Below, one piece after another: positions 41,258 through 53,856 of a DNA stretch of 64,000 bases; the first letter of the stretch is position 1; each line of letters starts with the position of its first letter. A program made the translations under genes and the position numbers. This DNA is from Rutidosis leptorrhynchoides. Its lineage: Eukaryota > Streptophyta > Magnoliopsida > Asterales > Asteraceae. The notes under the pieces were generated by a model. That model saw nothing but the letters and a program-made list of their open reading frames with translations. It was not told where the DNA came from and searched no databases. The DNA lies in the NCBI RefSeq assembly GCF_046630445.1, contig NC_092333.1:716402001-716466000 (forward strand). Direction: 5' to 3'.

Positions 41258-41977
41258 TTAATACGCAAGTTGTTCAGTAAAAGAAATAAAGACACGTAAT
41301 TCATAAGTCCAGAAACAAGTCATGCATTCTGGTTTTACTAAGACGACTTCCCATCCTTGATCTTATGGAAAGTAACCGTTATGACCATTGGCTAGGTAGT
41401 ATGTTGTCATGTCGTCAAAAGGACGAGGGTTTCATAATGCCCAACAGCCTCGTAGCAATCTAAAAACCTTGTTTCTTACCCCAACTACTGAGTCCGTCAC
41501 TTGTGAAAATGTTTTATTTAAAAGTTTCAACCCAATGTTCTTTTTCTCAATTTGATGAGAAGCGAACATTATTAACCCGTAAGCATAACATGCTTCTTTA
41601 TGTTGCATGTTAGAAGCTCTTTCTAAAGAACGGAGTCCTATGTTGGGATATGTTGAGTCAAAATAGGTTCGTAACCCGTAGCGTAAAATTGCATCTGGGT
41701 TTCCCGCACTAAATGCCTTAAAGAAAACTTAGCGTAACTTAAAGGCTCCCCAATGTGATATACCACATCTTTCAAAGGAAAGCCTTTTATATACTAAGGC
41801 ATGCCTGGAATGTCTTTCAAACATTTGACAAACTAATTTTGCCGTAACTAATTGTGCTGATGAATTCTGCTCGACTTTACACAAGATTTCATCAATCATA
41901 TCTCCTGGTAGGACTTCTAAAATTTTTGGTTGTTTATCCTTAACGTCCATTTTGTTTTTATACTTTAAAATAGACAA
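41258..41977 (-). pseudogene. Captured F-box protein gene in element D
   Basis: Read on the minus strand, the start MDVKDKQPKILEV leads into an F-box (LPGDMIDEILCKVEQNSS, then AKLVCQMFERHS) and VYKRLSFERC. Further along are GNPDAILRYGLRTYF, LERASNMQHKEACYAYGLIMF and IGLKLLNKTF, then GWEVVLVKPECMTCFWTYEL near the end. This order is that of plant F-box proteins like At1g67623/At2g35280 (from memory), whose usual role is to recruit targets to an SCF ubiquitin ligase. The region spans about 240 codons, compared with roughly 300 in the Arabidopsis protein as I recall it. It lies in sense between the 5' LTR and gag, as in element A. It is broken in this copy. Confidence 0.75.
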
Positions 41978-42087
41978 GGATTAGATTCGTAAAAGATAAT
42001 TAACAAACAATACAAGCAATTATTACATAGAACATAAAAGTACAAGCACACTACAATACATATAATACACAACATGATTACAACCCT

Positions 42088-42723
42088 CTAATCTGAATCA
42101 CTGGTTTCTTCTTCTTCGAACTTGGTTCGTTTTCCTAATTTTCTAGGGATATATGGTGCTCCTCTAATACGAGCCGTCGTTTTCCACAATGGTTTAGAAA
42201 AACCTGGTGGTTTAGAGGTTCCCGGGTTATTGTTACAATTTAGGAAATATGGACGTTGCCGATACATATAAAGTTCATCGGGGTTGGAATCAGGTTTCTC
42301 TATTTTTATACCTTTTCCCTTATTATTTTCTTTTGCCATATTAAATTGGGTCGAGGTAATTTCTATAACATCATCGGAATCTTCATCGGGATCCGATTCA
42401 TCGGAAAATTGGTAATCTTCCCAATATTTTGTTTACTCGGCGGAAACACCATTGACCATTTTTAACTTTCGTCCGTTGGTTGATGATTTTCTTTTATTTA
42501 ATCGATTTACTGTAGGTATCAATATTTCTTCCTCCAGAACCTCTTCTTCTTCCAGTTCCTCCTCTTCCGGTTCCTCCTTTTCCGGTTCCTCTTCTTCCGA
42601 TTCCTCCTCTTCCGGTTCCTCTTCTTCCGGTTCCTCTTCGGGAATTTGTGAATCTTCCCAAAGTATATTCGACTCTTCATTATTATTAGGTGAGTTGATG
42701 GGATTTGTACTAGTGGTAGACAT
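42088..42723 (-). pseudogene. Acidic open region near the 5' end of element D
   Basis: On the minus strand this begins MSTTSTNPINSPNNNEE and soon enters about 40 residues of Glu-rich tandem repeats (units like EEEPEE and EEEESEE). Later come a basic patch (RLNKRKS), an acidic patch (DESDPDEDSDD), a Pro-rich basic part (RQRPYFLNC, PRKLGKRTKFEE) and the end ETSDSD. No known domain is recognised. It sits between the primer site and the F-box region. It might be the leader product of the element or part of a captured gene. It is broken, and its counterpart in element A is outside the window. Confidence 0.5.
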
Positions 42724-42917
42724 CTATCACACAATATCAAACACATTAAGAGGTTAATATATCACATAATATTTACATGTTAATAATATATAGTTTTCAA
42801 CAAAAGTGTTAAGCAATCATTTTTAAAGAAAACACGGTCGAAGTCCAGACTCACTAATGTATCCTAACAAACTCGATAAGACACACTAATGCAAATTTCT
42901 GGTTCTCTAAGACCAAC

Positions 42918-42929
42918 GCTCGGATACCA
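42918..42929 (-). other. Primer binding site of element D
   Basis: On the minus strand this reads TGGTATCCGAGC, one base different from the Met-tRNA primer complement TGGTATCAGAGC, directly inside the 5' LTR (42932). Confidence 0.75.
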
Positions 42930-42931
42930 AC

Positions 42932-46482
<3,551 letters not shown>

Positions 46483-46487
46483 CACAT

Positions 46488-47483
46488 AGCAAACATAATA
46501 ATCAAGTTGACAAGTTTATGAGTATTAAGCATATTGACAAGTAGTAAGTAATACTCACATAGCAAGAGATAGTTATTCTAGGATCAATCATATAGATACT
46601 TGCACAACTTATAATTCAAGCACTTAATAAGTTTAATTTGCAATATAACATATTGCTTGATTAATGTGTAAGCACACATTAATATCCAACACATGCACAA
46701 GGGAAGAGCAATCTCTAGTTGGGACTTGGTGACCATCCTAAATGTATCTAAGTGTGTTTTAGGTTTACAAGTCATTACTAGTTAACCTTGAGAGCATTGT
46801 TCCTCATTTAGCCTTAATTAATCACTAAGTCATTTCTAATAGCAATCATTTTTCTAGTGACATTGGCTTAAGTGTGTTGGTACTTGATGATCATACTAAG
46901 GATATCAAGATAAGAATTAAGATCACAAGTTGTTGATTAACACTTATGTGTTATGCCTAATCTTGGTTAATTTGTCATTAAGATGTCATTAGGCGTAATT
47001 AATCACAATTAGTGATTTTATGACCAAAACTCATTTGAATATGGAGAAGGCATCTACTCTAAGCATGTTGAGAAAGGTTTCATGATTTATAGATGTCGGG
47101 AACTAGTCAAACTTTATTTGGTCGAAAATGGTAACAGAGAAAACTACGGTCGCACTGCGGTTGACCGTGGTCGTGACCGTGCAACTTGTTTTCACCAAAC
47201 TGCGTTGCAATTCAGTTTGGGGTTTCACGGTTGACTATGCGATCGACCGTACCTCGACCGTGTGTTTAGCTGAACTTTTAATTTCATTCTTTAACCTATG
47301 TTTGACTTGGTCATTTGCAAGATAAAGTATGGATTAGTGACCTTGCGTGTTTTATGTTAAGATGTCAGTCATCACTTATGCATATGTATGTGTCATCATC
47401 AAAACATATTCTTTAGTTAATCATACTTTGGTTAATCATACTTAAGTTTATCGTTTAGTGCATTAACCCACATTCAACCAACA
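46488..47483 (-). repeat. 5' LTR of element E, right piece
   Basis: It continues the E LTR after element D and matches 21542-22537. The end CAACCAACA is the outer edge of E. Confidence 0.85.
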
Positions 47484-48391
47484 AGCTTCCTCTCCTTCAT
47501 TTCGTCGACAAGTCATTTAGTCTCTGCATTAGGAGTTTTTATGACAGATTTGGGCCCGTTAATTTCTTGGGGATTTCTCATGTTTTTATCTCAGGAGAAA
47601 TATGCTATTGAAATACTTGAGCAGACGAATATGCTTAATTTTAACCAATGTCGGAATCATGTGGACACTAATTCTAAGCTTGGGGTTGATGGTCCCACTG
47701 TGTGTGACCCCACATTGTATCGCAGCCTAGTAGGTGCTCTTCAGTATCTCACTTTTACTCGCCCAGATATTTACTACATCGTCCAACACATATGTTTGTT
47801 TATGCATGATCCTCGGGAGACCCATTTTCAACGCTCAAACGCATTCTTCACTACATTCGAGGCACTCTTGATCTCGGGGTTCAGTTGTTTGCTTCATCAA
47901 TTGCATCTCTTGTGTCTTATTCAGACGCCGATTGGGTACGGTGCCCCTCAACACGTAGATCCACATCCGGTTATTGTGTCATTTTTGGCAATAACTTGCT
48001 ATCTTTGTCTTCTAAGCTCCAACACACCACCCAGATCTAGTGTCGAGGCCGAATATCAGGGTGACGCCAATGCAGTTGTCGAACATGCTGGTTACGCAAC
48101 CTTCTTCGGCGAGCTTCATTGTCCGCTTTTCATCCACCATGCTATAATGTGATAGGGTTAGTGTTGTTTACCTCTCGACCAACCCAGTTCAACATCAACG
48201 AACAAAGCATGGAGAGATTGATATTCACTTTGTTTGCAATCTTGTACTTACGAGTCATGTTCGCATTCTTCATGTTCCATCATGGTACCGGTATGCAGAC
48301 ACTTTTTACAAAGGGCTTACCGCCATCATTATTTGAACAGTTTCGTTTTAGTTTAACCGTTTGATCCTCTCCCACTAAAACTGCGAAGGGT
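47484..48391 (+). mobile_element. Element F: Ty1/copia pol remnant
   Basis: A plus-strand reading shows the end of a copia reverse transcriptase and the RNase H: MTDLGPL, LSQEKYAIEILEQ, SKLGVDGP, LYRSLVGALQYLTFTRPD, HICLFMHDPRE and RSSVEAEYQG, ending with FTKGLPPSLFEQFR. The rest of pol is missing on the left, at the edge of E, so E may have inserted in F. A purine-rich stretch (GCGAAGGG, 48383-48390) and TGTTAGATC at 48392 look like the start of its 3' LTR. It is a broken fossil with several breaks. Confidence 0.8.
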
Positions 48392-48661
48392 TGTTAGATC
48401 ATAAATATTTGCCCAATTGTTGGCCTTTTATCCTAGGCCCGCATAATTTATTAGTGTTGCATTTTGCCGATATATTAGTTGTAAAGGATCTGAATTAGTA
48501 GCATTAACTTCCATGTTATCCATCACTGCGTCAAAGGCCGCTAAAGGATCAGAATTAGTAGCATCAATTTTCACTCCCTCGGTAACAATATTTTTTCCTT
48601 TATTGAGTTTGTAAGCATCAGTTTTAAAATCGATCGGGCTATTGTTGACGCAATTACACAC
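48392..48661. other. Possible F LTR start and unidentified repeat-bearing stretch
   Basis: TGTTAGATCATAAAT may open a truncated copia LTR. On the minus strand, 48428-48661 is open for 77 residues and contains two near-identical 26-bp units 60 bp apart (48482-48507 and 48542-48567), both reading ATNSDPL. I do not recognise it; it could be a gene fragment or chance. Confidence 0.3.
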
Positions 48662-48854
48662 AGGGTCTTCGAATCTAAAGAAACTGAAACACCAAGCCCC
48701 GAGGGAGATGAGGAATCTTTAAAATTGATTGGACTTTCTTTAATTCGTTACCGCTTATACCAAAGCTCGCCCAAATTTTAGTCATTTACACAAATCAAAC
48801 GACAATACCCTCTTTTTTAAATATTTTTTTAATTCTTTTTTGTATTTTTTTAAA

Positions 48855-48857
<3 letters not shown>
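48662..48857. other. No feature recognised
   Basis: About 200 bp of AT-rich sequence with no gene or repeat I can name. Confidence 0.5.

Positions 48858-48932
<75 letters not shown>
48858..48932. repeat. (TA)n microsatellite
   Basis: About 37 AT dinucleotides immediately before an LTR-like start (TGTTACATCC). Confidence 0.95.
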
Positions 48933-48936
<4 letters not shown>

Positions 48937-50950
48937 ACATCCTAAATTTTCAAGATAATAATAATAAAATTTTATTTTTAGTGTTATCGTTATTTAACCG
49001 TATAGTGATTTTTATATCTTTGTGTCAAATTATATACGAAATCTAGAAATTTGTTAAGTGTAAGATTGTTGAAACTTGAGGGACTAAAAGAGTTAGAAGC
49101 TGAAACTTTTGGGTTTGAATTGAAAATATCAAATAATCAGTCTAAACTAGTTTACGAACCCTTGCTTCGCGCCGGAGGTTCGTTTTTTAATGTATTTTAT
49201 TGCGTTTAGTTTGTAAAATTATTTCGTGGTTAACGATGATGTCGTTGAAGCGCAACTCGAGTCGAACTAAAAGGTATAATCCGTGAAAGTTTTAAATGTT
49301 ATTTTAAATTAACATTACATGTGCATCTCCGCGTTTCGCTATGAAATTGTTGACTTTTAAAAATTTAACGCAAAATTAACGTGTATGAAAAGCACCTCAA
49401 ATATTTAGCGTTTTTTAAAAAGCGTCCGTTTTGCGCATAGTTAGTGACATTGTGTTCCTAAAATTATTTCGAGTTTAACGATGGTGCCCGAAAAATTTAA
49501 CTCGTTGCGAGCGAGAAGATATGACCCGCTGAATATTTGGGTGGAGTTTATTTAAGATTTTTTTATGAAAATAGGTATTCGACACTTTACCCCCTGTTTG
49601 GGGGGTCGATTTTAATTTTTGAAAAAAGTGTGAGGTTTTTTTTGGAAAATAAAAGAAAGATGGGAAAAAAAATGAGAGAATAAAAATGCCCTTAATACTA
49701 TTCATGGGTTTTGTGTAATAGTTAATAGGGTAACATATCTGTATGTTACAAGTATCTTCTGTACACTTCTACAAACAACATTCAGTTCTTTTCCTTGTCA
49801 CGTATAGAAGCCGCCATAAACCCTAGCTCAACCAAATTGAAGCCTAATTCGTGCCTTTTAATTCCAATTCGACCTAGAATCATTACTACAACGCAAGGTA
49901 ATTCCCTCTCCTTTATTTAATAAGTTGAATCTGAGAAATTGACTAACCTTAAAATAATTAGGATTTTAATTAATCAAATTAAAGGGATGGTTTTGTTCCT
50001 ATGTTGTTATAGGACAGTTAAGAACTTTAAAAATATGAATTAGATGGCGAAAAAGGTAAAGCTGGTTAAAAAGGATATTAATTCACGATTTTGCTGAATT
50101 AAAGTGGTCCAATTTGATGTAATGAAGCTGAATTGATACATACTTTGGATAGAAATACATTAACTAGGGTTATAGTATTAGTCAATGATTATTTAGTGAA
50201 GTTTGACTTTAAAAGTCAAACGATCTATGATGAGTATAGGTTGTAAATAAGTGATCAACATGTTCATGAGTTGTTATTGTGTTGTTTCTTAGGTGCTAAG
50301 TACTAAGGCGTGATCGTGTTACAGTTATAGCTAATTAAGGTGAGTATATGAGACTTAAAACAGGTAGCCGGGTCATATTGAATTGATTACAATTATGTAA
50401 TAGATTTAATATGACTAACGCAGTTTTGCAGTATTTATGAAGTGTTTATGCCGTTATACATATGTTATATTATTGCCGTTCTTATCGTTATTGCCAATTA
50501 ACATATGTAAAGCCGATTATATGCCGTTTATATATGCTGAAAGGATCCTATGCAGCTATGCAGTTTTGTGATATTAAATGATGTGCATAATGATTATTTA
50601 TGTACATTAACATCGTATGTTATTTGTATAATTCTTATACTCACTAAGCATAAAGCTTATTCTTTAAGCCGTTAATATTGTAGGTACCGAAAGTTTTAAG
50701 GGAAAGAGGCCTAGGAAGGAAGTAGTCAAGTCAGAACGTGGATGATCTTGATAGTAGGTTACATCCCTTTTGATCACAGTTATGTTTGATACTAATGCTA
50801 GTGTACGCCCTTTTGAAGTTAAAACTAAAAGTGTTGTTTTGTTGTTTGTTGTATAATAGTCGTGTAGTTTGGTTTGACTACTCTGGTTATGTTGTTAGTT
50901 TAAAGTGCCGAACGGTTGGTTTAGAAATGAAATAGCAGTCATTTTTGTGT
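48933..50950 (+). repeat. Probable LTR fragment (gypsy-like)
   Basis: It starts TGTTACATCC. Like the C LTR it contains AACGCAAGGTAA (near 49890), TTAAGGTGAG (near 50335), ACTCACTAAGCATAAAGC (near 50638) and TAGGTACCGAAAG (near 50682). These shared landmarks suggest a related LTR. I found no matching inverted end, so the right boundary is a guess. No coding frame is supported. Confidence 0.35.
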
Positions 50951-51766
50951 GGTATATTGGAAGTGTATTAACTACCCATTTGTACCCTTTGACTCGTTTG
51001 GACCATTTGATGTCACATTGTATATTTGTTGGTTTGTACGCGTCCACCATGTTGTCTTAAGTCTATTTGCAGGTTTTGATACTTTGAAAATGAGTTTTGA
51101 GCTTATTTTGGTTAAGGTAGGAAATTATGATCCATTTGGGTCATAATTGTCCATCTTGACCCGTTTGCACCATTCTTCGAAATCTGAAGTTCCTGACGCG
51201 TTTAGAATGTCATTTTAGAGTTTTAAAATGATTTTGGGTCACTCGGGTACAATGGATAAGGATTTGGGTCGTTAACTAAATTTGGTGTCAATTTGGGTAA
51301 AAGTGCTAAAGCGGCTCTCGGGCCTACTTTACGGGCTTGTAAGTTGAAAATGGCCAGGTCTGGACAAAAACTAACGAGTGGGACTGAAAGTATTCGTAAC
51401 AAGCTTTAAAACGGTATATGATATGTATGGTATTTTTGAATCTAAATATGTTTTAAAACGGTGTCAAAGTCGCCTGTTTCAGCTGATGGTTGCTGGATCA
51501 GGTCAGTAAGTAGCACATCAGTAACACTTGTGGGGCTATTTTCGGTGGGCCATAATTATTAAACCGTAACTCCATTTTTAATGAGTAAAGCGTCTACGGA
51601 AAGGTGGAAGAGTGTACTTTTCAATGGTCACAGTCTAAAGTTTTAAATATGCTTGTGTGGGACCCAGAATCTGTTGAAAAGTGGCTGTACACACGCAAAA
51701 AAAAAAAATCTGTCAAAATTAAAAAAATTCAAGGGCGTTATAATATATTTATATATTATATATAGT
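50951..51766. other. No gene recognised
   Basis: Intergenic DNA with scattered TTGACCCGTTT-type motifs (for example near 51158) and no convincing coding frame. Confidence 0.5.
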
Positions 51767-52432
51767 GGTAGGATCAAGGGGGAAGTAACCAATCAGGGGG
51801 AAGCAAATTTTTTTTTTCTTTTTTTGAAAAAACGTTGTTCACGAACATTATAGATTGGATGAAAATATGAACATTTAATAAAGACACTTTGTGATAAATG
51901 TTTTTATTTTGGCGGGAAAACGCTCGAAGAAGTAATATATAACAATTATCATGTTTTTCGAGCGTATGTTGAGGTTTTAGATATTAGGGTTTAGATATTA
52001 GGGTTTATAGGGTTTAGCTATTAGGGTTTAGAAATTTAGGGTTTAGGGTTTAGATTTAGGGTTTAGATTTAGGATTTAGATTGAGTTTTTAACACGAATG
52101 ATTTAGAGTTTAGGGTTTAGGGGTTTGGGGTTTTGGGACTAAACCCAAAACACCAAACCCTAAACTCTAAATCGGGCTAAATTTTACTTCACAAAACATG
52201 AAGAAAAAAAATGTTAACATTCTTCACGATCAATTTTATCTTGAATGTTATTTTTGTCGATCGTTTTACCTCCTAAATAATAACATTCATCTCGAAGTGT
52301 CTTTTTTAAATGTTCATATTTTCGTGTGATCTTGATGCCTGAAAAAAAAATTCCAAAAAAACGAAAAAAAAAAAAAATAAATTTCTTCCCCTCGTTTCCC
52401 CCCGATTGGTTACTTCCCCATTGATCCTGCCC
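51767..52432. mobile_element. Foldback (MITE-like) element, copy 1
   Basis: The left end GGTAGGATCAAGGGGGAAGT and the right end, inverted, GGCAGGATCAATGGGGAAGT are matching termini. The arms remain complementary for about 250 bp (for example GAAAATATGAACATTTAA and GACACTT on both sides, inverted). The centre holds TTTAGGG-like units and their reverse. There is no coding capacity. It would fold into one long hairpin as RNA or single-stranded DNA. The superfamily is not recognised. Confidence 0.8.
51978..52180. repeat. TTTAGGG-like repeats in foldback copy 1
   Basis: About ten imperfect TTTAGGG-type units spaced by TATTAGGG or AGATTTAGGG variants, with CCCTAAA on the other side of the centre. 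Confidence 0.75.
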
Positions 52433-52441
52433 CTGTATAGT

Positions 52442-53101
52442 GGTAGGATCAAGAGGGAAGTAACCAATCGGGGGAAGCAAATTTTTTTTTTTTTTCGTTT
52501 TTTTAAAAAACTTTGTTCACGAACATTATAGATGGAATGAAAATATGAACATTTAGTAGAGACACTTTGTGATAAATGTTTTTATTTTGGCGGGAAAACG
52601 CTCGAAGAAGTAATATATAACAATTATCGTATTTTTCGAGCGTATGTTGAGGTTTTAGCTATTGGGGTTTAGATATTAGGGTTTAGATATTAGGGTTTAT
52701 AGGGTTTAGATATTAAGGTTTAGAAATTTAGGGTTTAGGGTTTAGATTTAGGATTTAGATTGAGTTTTTTAACACGAACGGTTTAGAGTTTAGGGTTTAG
52801 GGTTTGGTGTCCATAAACCCAAAACACCAAACCCTAAACCCTAAACTCTAAATCGGGCTAAATTTTACTTCACAAAACATGGAGAAAAAAAACGTTCATA
52901 TTCTTCACGAACAATATTATCTTGAATGTTATTTTTGTCGATCGTTTTTTCGCCTAAATAATAACATTCATCACGAAGTGTCTCTTCTAAATGTTCATAT
53001 TTTCGTGTGATCTTGATGCCGGAAAAAAAAATTCCAAAAAAAAAACGAGGAAAAAAAAAAATTTTGCTTCCCCCGATTGGTTACTTTCCCATTGATCCTG
53101 C

Positions 53102-53103
<2 letters not shown>
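52442..53103. mobile_element. Foldback (MITE-like) element, copy 2
   Basis: It starts GGTAGGATCAAGAGGGAAGT nine bases after copy 1 and ends with the same inverted terminus. It is in the same orientation and of about the same size (662 against 666 bp), with high similarity throughout. The core again has TTTAGGG-type units (about 52660-52860). The centre GGTTTGGTGT...ACACCAAACC is a strong palindrome. Confidence 0.8.

Positions 53104-53156
<53 letters not shown>
53104..53156. repeat. (TA)n microsatellite
   Basis: An AT run directly flanking foldback copy 2. A TATATATA stretch also flanks copy 1, so the element family may target TA-rich DNA. Confidence 0.95.
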
Positions 53157-53160
<4 letters not shown>

Positions 53161-53856
53161 GTAAATTTATATACATGTAACGGTTGAACCGGGGTTTTTA
53201 TTGTCATTATTTCACTACGAGTAAAATAAATGAGAAGCATTTAGTTTTGTACGTATCGATAATATACACATTGTAATTGTAAAATATAATACGTCTAAAA
53301 GAAAAATTAACAAATACATAAAGATTAGTCTCGTGTGTGTATATATATCTTTATGTATTTGTTAATTTTTCATTTTACGAAAAACCATCGTATTTTTCTT
53401 AATTTACTAACATGGAACCCACAAATGTTAAAGACTGGCTCGTGAAATTCAAGGAGAAATCCCTCTATAGTGAATACATTGTAAAGAGATAAAAGAAGTT
53501 CAATTCTAAGTGTTATTAGGAGATTCAAATCATGCAAGAAAGCAAGTCAGGTAACCTTTTACATACTAAAAAATCTTCTATATAATAAAAAAAATATTGT
53601 ATATAATTTTCTACAGTATATAATATAGCAGTTACTAGGCTTAAGCCTTTAAATGCACTTTAGACAACTTCTAACCCATTTGACCCCTCCTTCATAGTAT
53701 CTAATTTCTTCTGTTTGACCCGTTTAATACGATATCAATAAACTGCAACCTGAATCGTCTACGTTGTCACACCCACATTAGCTTTGAAGCGTTCCACAGA
53801 CACAATCTTGGCTTGTTATAAAATCTTCAAACGCGTAAGTAACATGGTCTCCAGCA
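53157..53856. other. Intergenic region downstream of the GPI-protein gene
   Basis: Holds the hairpin at 53301-53371 and the 3' untranslated end of the GPI-anchored protein gene near its right side. No other gene is seen. Confidence 0.6.
53301..53371. repeat. Perfect 25-bp inverted repeat
   Basis: The arms at 53301-53325 (GAAAAATTAACAAATACATA then AAGAT) and 53347-53371 are exact reverse complements, with a 21-base loop. It lies about 490 bp beyond the stop of the minus-strand gene. It may be a small MITE remnant or a hairpin RNA source; nothing shows which. Confidence 0.85.

Noticed and set aside
51978-52860. Interstitial telomere
   Set aside because: The TTTAGGG units are irregular and confined to the cores of two foldback elements, so they belong to the element and not to a chromosome end or fusion.
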